NCBI RefSeq assembly: GCF_036186745.1
Contig: NZ_CP108086.1
Location: 2,418,001-2,482,000, forward strand
Source: Microbispora hainanensis
GTDB taxonomy: Bacteria > Actinomycetota > Actinomycetes > Streptosporangiales > Streptosporangiaceae
Length of the DNA: 64,000 bases
Direction of reading: 5' to 3'
The first letter of the stretch is position 1. Each line of letters starts with the position of its first letter. The position numbers were made by a program, and so were the translations under genes. Shown here in pieces: positions 1 through 8,639 of the stretch. The notes under the pieces are model-generated. The model was not told the origin of the DNA. It did no database searches and saw nothing but the letters and a program-made list of their open reading frames with translations.

Positions 1-58
1 GAATACTTAATGACCACTTCGGTGACTCTTGGCGTCGCCGGTTCCGCGCGCGAAAGCG

Positions 59-118
59 CAGCTCGGGACGGCGCGGCACCGCTCGGAGCCGCGCAGCACA
101 GCTCGGAAGCGCGCGGTA
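59..118. repeat. Three degenerate 20-bp tandem repeats
   Basis: Three consecutive 20-nt units (59-78, 79-98, 99-118) share a CTCGG core followed by GCGC. They lie in the non-coding DNA beyond the 3' end of the first gene. No function is apparent. Confidence 0.45.
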
Positions 119-182
119 CGGCGCGCCGCGGCTCGGTTCACGCGGGCGCGGCACGGCGAGGTCCGGCGCCGCGCCGTCCAGG

Positions 183-620
183 TCACACCTCGGTCTGGTG
201 CTCCAGCTGGCCGCGCCAGGAGGGGATGTCGGGCGCGGCCTCCCGCTGGCGCGGGGTGAACGCCTCCGCCATGGCCCGGAATGTGGGGCATGGCCAGCGC
301 CACATGCAGCTCCGGCATCGCAGGATCGGATTGGCCGGGTCGCTGGAGATGCCGCCCGCGTCTCTGGGCTGGTGCAGATCGAGCAGCCGGAGGCCGAGCT
401 CGGAGAAGCTCAGCAGCTCCTCGCGCGCTTCGGCGAGGAAGTCGAGGTCCTCCGCGGCCAGCCGGGCGCTGACCGGGACGTACCCCTCGCGGTTGACCAG
501 GCCGCGCAGCGGCTCGGCCGCGTCGCGCCACGACGAGGCCTTCTCCGTGCGCACCTGGATGGTCTCCAGATGCTCGCGCAGCACGCGCCGCTGTGGATCC
601 TCGGGAATCTCACTGTTCAT
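183..620 (-). CDS. Hypothetical protein with C-terminal cysteine cluster
   Basis: A 145-residue protein I do not recognise. The body is predicted helical and rich in Glu, Arg and Leu. The C-terminal part carries the cluster CRSCMWRWPC at about residues 102-111, which could bind a metal, although no histidine completes an obvious zinc site. I chose the ATG at 620 because GAGAG lies 8-9 nt upstream; the frame stays open further but the extension is Arg-rich and looks non-coding. It is divergent from the STAS gene at 836. No signal peptide or membrane segment is visible, so it is probably cytoplasmic. Function unknown. Confidence 0.7.
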   Translation of the reverse strand: MNSEIPEDPQRRVLREHLETIQVRTEKASSWRDAAEPLRGLVNREGYVPVSARLAAEDLDFLAEAREELLSFSELGLRLLDLHQPRDAGGISSDPANPILRCRSCMWRWPCPTFRAMAEAFTPRQREAAPDIPSWRGQLEHQTEV

Positions 621-746
621 CTGCTCTCGGGCCCGCTGTGCTCGGCGCCCGCCCTCCTTTGCGAAGTGACGACCAAGACGCGGAGGTTCCGGGCCCTCCA
701 TCCGGCGACGCCGGTGTCGCATAGCGTCAAGCTTCGCGCACTCGGC

Positions 747-772
747 GTTTACATGGGGCCGGAATCGGGGAC
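747..772 (+). promoter_or_regulatory. Possible sigma-B-type promoter
   Basis: GTTT at 747-750 and GGGGAC at 767-772 are separated by 16 nt, resembling the GNNT-N14-16-GGGTAY stress-sigma consensus of actinomycetes with one mismatch in the -10. It precedes an anti-anti-sigma gene, where such promoters are common. Weak evidence. Confidence 0.25.
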
Positions 773-835
773 AAAGGGCGGACGACTCTTCGATGAATCC
801 GATGGAGCGTGACCCGAGGCCGGTACGACGCTAGT

Positions 836-1195
836 GTGCGCCTCGTGGAGCTCAAAGTCGCGACGCAATCCCACGCCGGTCAGGCCGTCATGGCCGTCTT
901 CGGCGAAATCGACCTATATACCGCGCCCCGGCTGCAGGCGGAGTTCACCCGCCTGCTGGAGACCGGGCCCGACCGGGTGGTCATCGACATGTCCGGAGTC
1001 GAGTTCTGCGACTCCACGGGCATGAACGTGCTGCTGTCGGCGCTCAAACGGCTGCGCGAGCGGGGCGGCACGCTGGAGGTGGCGGCGCCGAGACCGGCGG
1101 TACGCAAGATTCTCCAGGTCACCGGCCTGGACTCGGTGTTCACCGTGCACGACACGGTGCCCGCCGATCTGCTCACGGCCGAGCATCAGGGCTAG
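836..1195 (+). CDS. STAS-domain anti-sigma factor antagonist
   Basis: A 119-residue single-domain STAS protein, the family (SpoIIAA/RsbV/BldG) that binds anti-sigma kinases in partner switching. The phosphoacceptor region reads FCDSTGMNVLL, with Ser in the usual DSxG position near residue 62, so it is probably regulated by phosphorylation. GTG 836 gives the usual family length; an in-frame GTG at 809 would add nine residues, and its only Shine-Dalgarno-like GGAG lies too close to it. No kinase or phosphatase partner is adjacent. The GT2 gene follows after 4 nt, so the two are probably co-transcribed. Confidence 0.88.
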   Translation: MRLVELKVATQSHAGQAVMAVFGEIDLYTAPRLQAEFTRLLETGPDRVVIDMSGVEFCDSTGMNVLLSALKRLRERGGTLEVAAPRPAVRKILQVTGLDSVFTVHDTVPADLLTAEHQG

Positions 1196-1199
1196 GCGC

Positions 1200-1946
1200 A
1201 TGGGGGAGATGGCAGTGCCCGAGCCGGACACCGCGGTGGTGATCCCGGCGAAGGACGAGGCCGACCGGATCGGCGTCACCGTGACCGCCGCCCTGAAGCT
1301 GCCCGGCGTGGATCTCGTGGTCGTGGTCGACGACGGCTCGTCCGACGAGACCGGCCGGGTGGCCAGGGCGGCGGGCGCCCGGGTCGTACGGCACAGCCGC
1401 AACCGGGGCAAGGCGGCGGCGATGGAGAGCGGCGCCGAGGCCGTACGCCTCCTGGACGAGGACCAGCCCCGGCACCTGTTGTTCCTCGACGCCGACCTGG
1501 GCGAGACGGCTGCGGCCGCCCTCCCCCTGATCGAGCCGGTGCGGGCCGGTGAGGCCGACATGACCATCGCGAAGTTCGCGACCAGGGTCAAGCTCGGCGG
1601 GCACGGCATCGTCGTACGGGTGGCCCGTGACGGGATCAAGAGGCTCACCGGCTGGGAGGCCACCCAGCCGCTCAACGGGCAGCGGTGTCTCACCCGGGCG
1701 GCCTTCGAGGCGGCCCGGCCGCTCGCGCACGGCTTCGGCGTCGAGACCGGCATGACCGTCGACCTGCTCAGGAAGGGCTTCCGGGTGGTCGAGGCCGAGG
1801 TCGAGATGTCGCACCGCGCGACCGGCACCGACTGGCGCTCCCAACTGCACAGGGCCAAGCAGCTTCGCGACGTCGGCCTGGCCCTCGCCGCCCGCGAGCC
1901 CGCCGTGGACCAGGCGCGCTCCGCCCTCCGCCCGCCCCGCCGCTGA
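1200..1946 (+). CDS. Glycosyltransferase family 2 protein
   Basis: A 248-residue GT-A fold glycosyltransferase. The N-terminus reads VVIPAKDEADRIG, the classic nucleotide-sugar binding start, followed by VVVVDDGSSDET and LDADLGE, which supply the aspartates and the DxD-like metal site (about residues 98-102). There is no membrane segment, so it is a soluble or peripheral enzyme, resembling glucosyl-3-phosphoglycerate synthase and dolichol-phosphate mannosyltransferase relatives. The following genes are polyprenol-dependent membrane glycosyltransferase types, so a role in making an envelope glycan or its lipid-linked sugar donor is a reasonable inference. Exact donor and acceptor are unknown. 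Confidence 0.85.
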   Translation: MGEMAVPEPDTAVVIPAKDEADRIGVTVTAALKLPGVDLVVVVDDGSSDETGRVARAAGARVVRHSRNRGKAAAMESGAEAVRLLDEDQPRHLLFLDADLGETAAAALPLIEPVRAGEADMTIAKFATRVKLGGHGIVVRVARDGIKRLTGWEATQPLNGQRCLTRAAFEAARPLAHGFGVETGMTVDLLRKGFRVVEAEVEMSHRATGTDWRSQLHRAKQLRDVGLALAAREPAVDQARSALRPPRR

Positions 1947-2225
1947 GCCCTGCCACCGAGCTCGCCGCAGAGCCCCGCCACCGAGCGCGGCTGTCGGCCC
2001 CTGCTGGTGGGCCATGCCGCTGGGCGCCGCCGCTGAGTGCCTTTGCCGGGCGGTTGCCGTCGCGCGGCGCGCCGGGCTCTGCTGCCGGGCCCTGACTCCG
2101 CCGAGCCTCTGCTGCTGGGCCCCGCCACCAGGCCCGCTATCGGCCGAGCTCGGGGTGGGTGTCCCGCGCCCGGCGGCCGAGGCGAGCCCGTACGCGTCGC
2201 CGGGGCGGTGTGGTGGAATTCTCGG

Positions 2226-3686
2226 GTGGATTCGCGGGGGCGCGCAGGGATCGCCGCCCGGCTGGCCCCGGCCGCCGGCGGCCTGTCGATCGTCCTCACG
2301 ATCACAATCGGCGTCCTCGGGCCGTCGGCGATGGTCCCCAGGCTGCCCGGACCGTCGTGGCAGCCCCCCTACTCGCTCGATCTCGCCCCCGGCGGTCATC
2401 TCGTCGTCGCGCTGGCCGCCGCCGCGCTCGTCCTCGGCACGGCCGGCCTGGCCCTCGGCCTCGCGTACCCCGGCGGATCGCCTCGGGCGCGCACGCTGCT
2501 CGTCGCCGGGTGCGTCGCCGCCGCGGTCCTCGCTTTCCTGCCGCCCTCCGGGTCGGCCGACCACCTCAACTACGCGGCGTACGGCCGGATGGCGGCCCTC
2601 GGTTACGACCCGTACGCGACCGTGCCCGCCGACCTGCCCGCCGATCCGGTCATCGGCAGGGTGGAGGAGTGGCGGAACACCCCCAGCCTGTACGGCCCGG
2701 TCGCCACGGCCGTGCAAGCGCTCGCGAGCCATGTCGGGGGCGACTCGGTCCGGCTGACGGTCTTCGTGATGGCCCTGGTCAACGCCGCCGCCTTCGTCGC
2801 CACCGGCCTGCTGCTCCACCGGGACACCGCGGGCGACCCCGTACGGCAGCGCCGCGCGGCCCTGCTGTGGACGGCCAACCCGCTGCTCGTCTACGAGCTG
2901 GTGGCCGGGATGCACCTCGACACCGTGGCGATCGCGTTCGTCGTGGCGGGCCTGGTCGCCCGCCGGGGCGTGCTGCTCGGCCTCGGCGTCGCGGTCAAGG
3001 CCACCGTGGGCGTGGTGGCGCTGGGCACGGCGTGGGAGCTGCGCCGGAGCCCCCGGCGGCTCGCCCTGGTCGCCGGGCTGGCGGCGCTGACCGTGCTCGT
3101 GGCCTATCTGCTGGCCGGGCCGCACTCGCTCGACCAGTTGCTGAACGCCAGCAAGTCGGTCTCGCTCGCCACGCCGTGGAAGCTGGCCCAGAGGGCGCTC
3201 CAGGGGCTGTTCGGGCCGGGGGCCTATCGGGCGTGGATCCAGGCCGGTTCGCTGCTCCTGCTGGCCGTGCTGGTCGTCCTCCTGCTGCGCGGCCGTCCCG
3301 CCGCCGGCCGTGAGGGACCGGTGGTGGCCCTGGCCGTCGCCGTGGCCTGGCTGTTCGCCACGCCGTACGCGCTGCCCTGGTATGACGGGCTGGGCTTCGC
3401 ACTGCTGGCCCTGGTCGCCTGGCCGGGCCTGGAGGCGTTCCTGGTCGCCCGGCTCGCCGTGCTCTCGCTGGCCTACCTGCCCGCGCGCCAGGCGGACCAG
3501 CCGAGCGACCTGCGGTGGCTCGTCGACGTGGTCAGGGGCTGGGTGGCGCCGTCGCTCCTGCTGGCGCTGACGATCGCGCTGCTGTGGTGGGCGGCGCGGT
3601 CTGCAGCGCGTGCACGGACGCCGCGAGCGCCAGCGGCACCGCGACCGTCAGGGCCATCGCCGGGATCGCGATCCCCGAGTCGTTGA
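2226..3686 (+). CDS. MptB-like polyprenol-phosphomannose mannosyltransferase
   Basis: An integral membrane protein of about 486 residues with roughly twelve hydrophobic segments, resembling the GT-C mannosyltransferases (MptA/MptB, GT87-like) of actinobacteria that use polyprenyl-phosphate mannose outside the membrane. The first extracytoplasmic stretch holds the family-like SADHLNYAAYGRMAALGYDPY. I start at GTG 2226 because GGTGGA lies 9 nt upstream; GTG 2208 is an alternative, and the frame upstream is GC-rich low-complexity sequence without membrane character. The last 155 bp overlap the convergent gene ending at 3532. Substrate is inferred from family only. Confidence 0.78.
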   Translation: MDSRGRAGIAARLAPAAGGLSIVLTITIGVLGPSAMVPRLPGPSWQPPYSLDLAPGGHLVVALAAAALVLGTAGLALGLAYPGGSPRARTLLVAGCVAAAVLAFLPPSGSADHLNYAAYGRMAALGYDPYATVPADLPADPVIGRVEEWRNTPSLYGPVATAVQALASHVGGDSVRLTVFVMALVNAAAFVATGLLLHRDTAGDPVRQRRAALLWTANPLLVYELVAGMHLDTVAIAFVVAGLVARRGVLLGLGVAVKATVGVVALGTAWELRRSPRRLALVAGLAALTVLVAYLLAGPHSLDQLLNASKSVSLATPWKLAQRALQGLFGPGAYRAWIQAGSLLLLAVLVVLLLRGRPAAGREGPVVALAVAVAWLFATPYALPWYDGLGFALLALVAWPGLEAFLVARLAVLSLAYLPARQADQPSDLRWLVDVVRGWVAPSLLLALTIALLWWAARSAARARTPRAPAAPRPSGPSPGSRSPSR

Positions 3687-5673
3687 TCAGGAACCCGGCG
3701 AACGCCGCGGTCAGCGCGCCGAACAGCCCGGCCCGCAACTGCGGCGCCCGCTCGTAGGCCAGGCTGAGCGCGGGCGCGCCCCACCGGGACGGCCGGGCCA
3801 GCACGAGGAACAGGAACGCCACCGCGACCAGCGACAGCAGCGTCAGCGGGAGGTTGCCCAGCGTGTGGAGCATCGCCCCGAGCTTGCGTCCGACCACCGA
3901 GCCGCCCTCGCCACCGATGATCTGCTGGACGAACGCCCCGAGGTGGGTGCGCCGGTCGGCGGGGCGCAGATAGTCGGCCACCGCGATCAGCGCGATGAGC
4001 ACGACGCCCGCGACGGCGATCAGCCCGAGCCGGACGACCGACACCCGCCTGCCCGTGACCATCAGCATGCACACCGCCACGCCCAGGACGAACGACGGCA
4101 CCCCGCCGAAGTCCGCGCCCCACGTCGGCCAGCCGTCCCCGGCGATCGCGAGCAGGCCGTACGCCACGCAGACGGCCACGGCGAGCCTCGGCCGGCGGCG
4201 CAGGGCGCAGGCGACGGCGGCCAGGAGCAGGATCGTGCCGGTCGAATAGACGGCGAAGGCCATGTTGCCGAAGCCGTAGAACCTGCCGCCGGTCACGGGT
4301 TCGTAGCCGGCCACCGCGTTCACCTGCAGCCGCGAGCCCGTCACCACGTCGGCGAGCAGCGCGAGCGAGCTGACCCCGGCGACCACGGCGGGCGGCCCCA
4401 GCACGTGGCGGCGCCACGGCCCGGCGTACGCGAGCCCGGCCACCAGGACGGCGAAGCCGAGGATCGTGCCGAGCAGGGCGGGCATCGGGTGGGCGAAGCC
4501 CCACCACGGCACGAGCTGCGCCAGGAAGATCGACACCGGAAGTGCGCCGCTGACCGTCGCGACGACCCGCGTGGTCGTCGGCATGCGCCGATAACGCCTG
4601 ATCACGAGCGCGGCCAGGCCGTAGAAGAGCAGTTGCGCGGCGACCAGCGTGATGAAGAACGGCTCCCTGACCTCCCTGAGCACCTGGCTCGCCAGGTCGG
4701 CGTCGGCGAGCTCGGTCACCGAGGGCGCGCCGCCGTCCCCGGACCACGCCCGGCCGACCGCGCCCTCGGGCGTGGGGAGGCCGAGCAGGTGGGTGACCGT
4801 CGTCGTGACGTCGGTGATCGTGACGAGCGCCTGCTGGCGGGTCGAGGCGGCGGTCAGCGACCCGTGCCCGTACGGCCCGCCGGAGGCGATGGCGACGTGC
4901 AGGTGGGCGATCGACCCGGAATCGGACAGCCCCGCCACGAGCACGGTCGAACCGGCGGGCACCTTGGCGAGCACCTCGGCGACGGTCCTGTCGGCCGTGC
5001 TCACGGCCTCCCGCCGGGCCTGGCCACGCGAGTCGTCGGCCCAGGCCTTGGTGATCTCCCCCGCCTCGGCGACCACGAGGGCGTACGGCGTGAGGTCGGG
5101 CAGCGCGGCCGGGGAGGCGGCGTACGTCGCGACCCTGCCGGAACGGTCGGCGGCGGCCAGGGCGGCCCCCGGGCCGATGGCCGCGATCTTTCCCCCGGCG
5201 GTGGTCACGGTGTCGGCGAGCAGCCCGAGCCTGGCCTTGAAGGGCCCGGCCTGCTGCACGGCGACCAGCTCGGACCAGCCCGGGATCGTCGCGCCGCCGT
5301 CGGCGGTGGTGACAGGCTCGGGAAGGGGCGCGCAGCTGGGGCCGGGAGTCCCCGCCCGCTGGCCCGCGGAGACCGTCAGCCAGCCGGCGGCCGGGCAGGT
5401 GACCGGCAGCCCCTCGGGAGGGACCGCCCTCGTGGACAGCGACGCGCTGGAGCCGCGGGCGGCCAGCCCCCACAGCGCGGGGGTCCGCCGCGCGTCGAGA
5501 TCGTCCCAGCGCAGGCCGGGCACCCCGATCACCACCACCCGGCCCGTCACCGGGGCGGCCTGCCGTACGGCCGACGCGGGGGCGACGGGCAGGACGAGGG
5601 CCGCCACGACGAGCACCAGGATGGACGCGAGGAGCCTCGCGGGCCTGCCACGCACTGTTCCGCGCTCCCTCAT
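3532..5673 (-). CDS. Membrane protein with alkaline-phosphatase-like extracytoplasmic domain
   Basis: A 713-residue protein. After an N-terminal signal or anchor (LLASILVLVVAALVLPVAPA) comes a roughly 290-residue exported domain that starts VVVIGVPGLRWDDLD and TPALWGLAARGS, the N-terminal signature of the alkaline phosphatase/phosphodiesterase superfamily. About nine or ten transmembrane segments follow (residues 340-700). This domain order is seen in many actinobacterial proteins of unknown function; lipid-linked glycan modification would suit it and the GT neighbours. ATG 5673 is preferred over 5694 because the longer version would crowd the divergent promoter. Its 3' end overlaps the mannosyltransferase gene by 155 bp. 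Confidence 0.75.
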   Translation of the reverse strand: MRERGTVRGRPARLLASILVLVVAALVLPVAPASAVRQAAPVTGRVVVIGVPGLRWDDLDARRTPALWGLAARGSSASLSTRAVPPEGLPVTCPAAGWLTVSAGQRAGTPGPSCAPLPEPVTTADGGATIPGWSELVAVQQAGPFKARLGLLADTVTTAGGKIAAIGPGAALAAADRSGRVATYAASPAALPDLTPYALVVAEAGEITKAWADDSRGQARREAVSTADRTVAEVLAKVPAGSTVLVAGLSDSGSIAHLHVAIASGGPYGHGSLTAASTRQQALVTITDVTTTVTHLLGLPTPEGAVGRAWSGDGGAPSVTELADADLASQVLREVREPFFITLVAAQLLFYGLAALVIRRYRRMPTTTRVVATVSGALPVSIFLAQLVPWWGFAHPMPALLGTILGFAVLVAGLAYAGPWRRHVLGPPAVVAGVSSLALLADVVTGSRLQVNAVAGYEPVTGGRFYGFGNMAFAVYSTGTILLLAAVACALRRRPRLAVAVCVAYGLLAIAGDGWPTWGADFGGVPSFVLGVAVCMLMVTGRRVSVVRLGLIAVAGVVLIALIAVADYLRPADRRTHLGAFVQQIIGGEGGSVVGRKLGAMLHTLGNLPLTLLSLVAVAFLFLVLARPSRWGAPALSLAYERAPQLRAGLFGALTAAFAGFLINDSGIAIPAMALTVAVPLALAASVHALQTAPPTTAARSSAPAGATAPPSP

Positions 5674-5703
5674 GATCGATAACGGTGCGGACACGGTCCA
5701 CGG

Positions 5704-5717
5704 TAGCCTGCCTGGTC
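5704..5717 (+). promoter_or_regulatory. TAGCCT -10 box, leaderless start
   Basis: TAGCCT at 5704-5709 lies 8 nt before ATG 5718 with no Shine-Dalgarno between, the geometry of a leaderless actinobacterial transcript. Confidence 0.45.
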
Positions 5718-7100
5718 ATGACGACTGGCCGGATAGCCGGGGCCCGGCGGCCCGCGTGGGCGTGGGCGCTCGCCCTGGTGGCACTGGCCGCCGCGGCGTC
5801 GCCGCTCATCGCCTACTGGCTGACCAATCCCGAGGACCAGCGTCTGGTGGACCTGGACGTCTACCGTACGGGTGGCTGGGCACTGCTGCAGGGCCTGCCC
5901 GTCTATGACGTGATCACGCCGGCTCCCCAACTGCTGCCGTTCACCTATCCGCCGGTGGCCGCGATGCTGGCGGTGCCGCTCGCCATGATGTCGTGGCCGG
6001 TCGCGCAGTGGGTGTGGACGATCGCTCTCGTCACCGTGCTCGCCGTGACGGTCCGGCACGCCTTCCGCGCCTTCCTGGACGGCGTACGCGACGCCGCCCC
6101 GGGCGGCGTGAGCGGCTCCTTCCTGCGTGACTCTTTCCTGGGCGGCTCTTTTCTGAGCGGCTCTTTCCTGGGCGGCTCTTTCTTGGGCCGCCTGCGCGGG
6201 CCCCTGGCCGCGCCGCTGGTGTTCGCGGTGCTGTCCGCCGCGTGCACCTATCTCATGCCGATCAGGGACCAGTTCAGGTTCGGTCAGGTGGACCTGTTCC
6301 TCATGGCGTTGTGCCTGCTCGACTGCGTGGCGCGCAGACCGTGGTGGCCGCGCGGCATGCTGATCGGCCTCGCCACGGCGGTGAAGCTCACCCCCGGGGT
6401 GTTCCTCGTCTATCTGGCGATCACCGCCTTCCCCGCCCGGGAGGGGGACACAAGGCAGCGCCACGGAAGCACAGCGCAGCGCCGGGCCCTGTGCATGGCG
6501 GTGTTCACGGCGGCCCTGCTCACGCTGCTGCCGTTCCTGGTGATGTTCGACGACGCCCGGGACTTCTGGTTCGGGGCGCTGCTCGACTCCGAGCGCCTGG
6601 GCGCGAACGCCGCCACCACCAACCAGTCGCTGCGCGGCATGCTGCTGCGGCTCTACCTGCCCGGCCGGCTGACCACCGTGATCTGGCTCGCCGCCGTCGC
6701 CGTGATCGGCTGGTACGGCTTCCGCCGCGCCCGCCGGGCACACCTGGACGGCGACATGATGACGGCGGTGGCGCTCACCGGGCTGATGGCGGTGCTGCTC
6801 TCGCCGGTGGCCTGGATCCACCACATCGCCTGGGTCGTGGTCGTGCTCGCGGCCCTCGCCGGGTCGGGGCGCGACCGGGTCAGGCTGCTGGTCGCGGTGG
6901 GCGTATGGCTCTACTACGTGCTGCCCATACCGTGGTGGGGGGTGACGCTCAAGGCGCTGGAGATCCCCGTGCTCAGCCCGGTCGTGGGCAAGATCGTGCA
7001 GAACGCCTTCGGGCTCGGCGCGATCGGCCTGGTCTGGCTCCTCGGCTCGTGGCTGCCCCGGCGGCGGGCCGCTGTCGCCGTTCCCGCTGCGGCGAGTTGA
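5718..7100 (+). CDS. GT87-family (DUF2029) membrane glycosyltransferase
   Basis: A 460-residue polytopic protein. DLDVYRTGGWALLQGLPVYD early in the sequence followed by FTYPPVAAMLAVPL is the hallmark of the GT87/DUF2029 family, polyprenol-phosphate mannose-dependent mannosyltransferases acting on the outer face of the membrane. Later family features are FGQVDLFLMALCLLD, the VKLTPGVFLVYL segment and SPVAWIHHIAWVV. ATG 5718 is chosen because a -10 box sits 8 nt upstream. A five-copy pentapeptide repeat (GSFLG type, residues 133-157) interrupts a loop that is normally short. The gene is divergent from the phosphatase-like membrane protein. Confidence 0.82.
   Translation: MTTGRIAGARRPAWAWALALVALAAAASPLIAYWLTNPEDQRLVDLDVYRTGGWALLQGLPVYDVITPAPQLLPFTYPPVAAMLAVPLAMMSWPVAQWVWTIALVTVLAVTVRHAFRAFLDGVRDAAPGGVSGSFLRDSFLGGSFLSGSFLGGSFLGRLRGPLAAPLVFAVLSAACTYLMPIRDQFRFGQVDLFLMALCLLDCVARRPWWPRGMLIGLATAVKLTPGVFLVYLAITAFPAREGDTRQRHGSTAQRRALCMAVFTAALLTLLPFLVMFDDARDFWFGALLDSERLGANAATTNQSLRGMLLRLYLPGRLTTVIWLAAVAVIGWYGFRRARRAHLDGDMMTAVALTGLMAVLLSPVAWIHHIAWVVVVLAALAGSGRDRVRLLVAVGVWLYYVLPIPWWGVTLKALEIPVLSPVVGKIVQNAFGLGAIGLVWLLGSWLPRRRAAVAVPAAAS
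6114..6188 (+). repeat. In-frame 15-bp repeat (GSFLG x5)
   Basis: Five 15-nt units at 6114, 6129, 6144, 6159 and 6174 encode GSFLR, DSFLG, GSFLS, GSFLG and GSFLG inside the GT87 gene. Units 4 and 5 differ at one base, so slippage is plausible. Confidence 0.85.
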
Positions 7101-7109
7101 CCAAAACAT

Positions 7110-7122
7110 TACGCTCGGTGCC
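7110..7122 (+). promoter_or_regulatory. TACGCT -10 box, leaderless start
   Basis: TACGCT at 7110-7115 is 7 nt before GTG 7123 and no Shine-Dalgarno is present. Confidence 0.4.
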
Positions 7123-7539
7123 GTGCTGGTTACCGTTGTGGAGATAGTGGCTGTGCTGGCGGGAGTGACCGGCGTGGCCGTCGGCCTGATCGCGCTGCGC
7201 ACCGCCCGCCGTTCCGTGGGGGTGTGCCTGGACGCCCTCGACCGGCGGGCCGCCGACGGCCCGGTGGACAGCAGGGCCATCCGCGACGTGGCGCTCTATC
7301 GCTATGACGCGCTCGACGAGATGACCGGCAGGCTGTCGTTCTCGCTCGCGCTCATCAACGGCTTCGGCGACGGCGTCGTGCTGACGTCCATCAACGGACG
7401 CACCGAGACCCGCACGTACGCCCGTGCCGTACGCGGGGGGAAGGGGCTGCAGCCGCTGTCGCCGGAGGAGGAGCACGCCGTGCGGGCCGCCCGGCTCGGC
7501 ATCGGGCCGGAGGCCGAGCCGCAACGCCTCCCGCGCTGA
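7123..7539 (+). CDS. DUF4446 family protein
   Basis: A 138-residue protein of the DUF4446 family: one N-terminal membrane anchor (VVEIVAVLAGVTGVAVGLIA), then DVALYRYDALDEMTGRLSFS and VVLTSINGRTETRTYA, both strongly typical, ending with LSPEEEHAV. The family is widespread in Firmicutes and actinobacteria and has no established function; the topology predicts a single anchor with the domain in the cytoplasm or at the membrane. Its position just before pheA and serS is a common actinobacterial neighbourhood. GTG 7123 fits a leaderless promoter and begins directly at the anchor. Confidence 0.9.
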   Translation: MLVTVVEIVAVLAGVTGVAVGLIALRTARRSVGVCLDALDRRAADGPVDSRAIRDVALYRYDALDEMTGRLSFSLALINGFGDGVVLTSINGRTETRTYARAVRGGKGLQPLSPEEEHAVRAARLGIGPEAEPQRLPR

Positions 7540-7667
7540 GCGGCCGGGCCGGAGGTGGGGCCGGACGAGGGGCCGTACGCCCCCTGAGCAGGCGGTACGG
7601 CGGGTTCATGGGCGAAAGCCTGTAACCGCAGGGGTGTCTTCGCATCTCCGCCACGCCTACCTGTGGA

Positions 7668-7680
7668 TACCCTTGAGGAC
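7668..7680 (+). promoter_or_regulatory. TACCCT -10 box upstream of pheA
   Basis: TACCCT at 7668-7673 is 7 nt before ATG 7681. The intervening GAGGA could alternatively serve as a ribosome binding site for a longer transcript. Confidence 0.4.
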
Positions 7681-8601
7681 ATGTCGAAGCTCGCGTACCT
7701 GGGGCCTCAGGGCACCTTCTGTGAGGCGGCCCTGCGACTCCTGGAGCCGGATGCCGAGCGCCTGCCCTGCGCCAACGTGGGAGCCGCGCTCGACGCCGCC
7801 CGCGACGGCGAGGCGGACGGCGCGGTGGTCCCGCTGGAAAACTCGGTGGAGGGGGCGATCACGCAGACCCTCGACGAGCTGGCCGGGGGGAGGCCGCTCC
7901 ACATCACCGGCGAGTGGCTGCTTCCGGTCGAGTTCTCCCTTCTGGTACGGCCCGGCACGGAGCTGGCCCAGATCAAGCGGGTCCTCACCCACCCGGCGGC
8001 GCACACCCAGTGCCGTGGGTTCATCGAGCGCGAGATGCCCGGCGCCGTGGTGATCGCGGCCTCGTCGACGGCCGCCGCCGCGCAGGAGGTCGCCTCTCCC
8101 GGGTCTCCGTACGACGCGGCGATCAGCCCGGCCATCGCCGGGGAGTACTACGGGCTCGACGCGATCGCCTCGAACATCGGCGACCGCTCCGACACCGTCA
8201 CCCGGTTCATCAAGGTGAACCGCCCCGGCCATCTGCCCGCGCCGACCGGCGCCGACCGCACCTCGCTCGTGGCCTTCCTGCGCGACGACCACCCGGGCGC
8301 GCTGCTTGAGATGCTGAGCGAGTTCGCGGTGCGCGGGGTCAACCTGACCCGCATCGAGTCGCGCCCCACCGGCGACGGCATCGGCCGCTACTTCTTCCAC
8401 TTCGACTTCGAGGGTCACATCGCCGACGCCCGGGTCGGGGAGGCCGTCTCCGGTCTCCACCGGCTCTGCGACGATCTGCGTTTCCTCGGCAGCTATCCGC
8501 GGGCCGACCGGGTTGTGACGCAGGTCAAGGCGGGTACGGCCGACGCCGACTTCGCCGAGGCCGCGGAATGGCTCGCAAAGATCCGCGCCGGGCTCGCTTG
8601 A
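7681..8601 (+). CDS. pheA: Prephenate dehydratase
   Basis: A 306-residue monofunctional prephenate dehydratase that converts prephenate to phenylpyruvate in phenylalanine synthesis. It opens with LAYLGPQGTFCEAAL, contains PLENSVEG and the catalytic SDTVTRF motif (Thr-Arg-Phe, about residues 170-176), and ends in an ACT regulatory domain (SLVAFLRDDHPGALLEML) with the ESRP phenylalanine-binding motif in TRIESRPTG, so feedback inhibition by phenylalanine is expected. ATG 7681 gives the conserved N-terminus; an in-frame GTG at 7663 adds six unconserved residues. serS follows after 38 nt on the same strand with its own promoter-like box. Confidence 0.97.
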   Translation: MSKLAYLGPQGTFCEAALRLLEPDAERLPCANVGAALDAARDGEADGAVVPLENSVEGAITQTLDELAGGRPLHITGEWLLPVEFSLLVRPGTELAQIKRVLTHPAAHTQCRGFIEREMPGAVVIAASSTAAAAQEVASPGSPYDAAISPAIAGEYYGLDAIASNIGDRSDTVTRFIKVNRPGHLPAPTGADRTSLVAFLRDDHPGALLEMLSEFAVRGVNLTRIESRPTGDGIGRYFFHFDFEGHIADARVGEAVSGLHRLCDDLRFLGSYPRADRVVTQVKAGTADADFAEAAEWLAKIRAGLA

Positions 8602-8626
8602 CGGGCGGGAGCCGCACCGGCTCCGG

Positions 8627-8639
8627 TAGCCTGTGAGCC
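8627..8639 (+). promoter_or_regulatory. TAGCCT -10 box, leaderless start of serS
   Basis: TAGCCT at 8627-8632 is 7 nt before GTG 8640; there is no Shine-Dalgarno. Confidence 0.4.

Noticed and set aside
7-531. Long minus-strand frame at the window start
   Set aside because: Arg/Ala/Pro-rich composition of a shifted frame; the 183-620 gene in another frame has a ribosome binding site and sensible content.
1173-3125. 650-codon frame on the minus strand opposite the GT2 and mannosyltransferase genes
   Set aside because: Composition (Gly, Arg, Pro, Gln, Asp without hydrophobic core) is that of an antisense shadow in high-GC DNA.
3610-5682. 690-codon plus-strand frame opposite the phosphatase-like membrane gene
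   Set aside because: Arg/His/Gln-rich shadow; the minus-strand frame shows helices and a recognisable domain.
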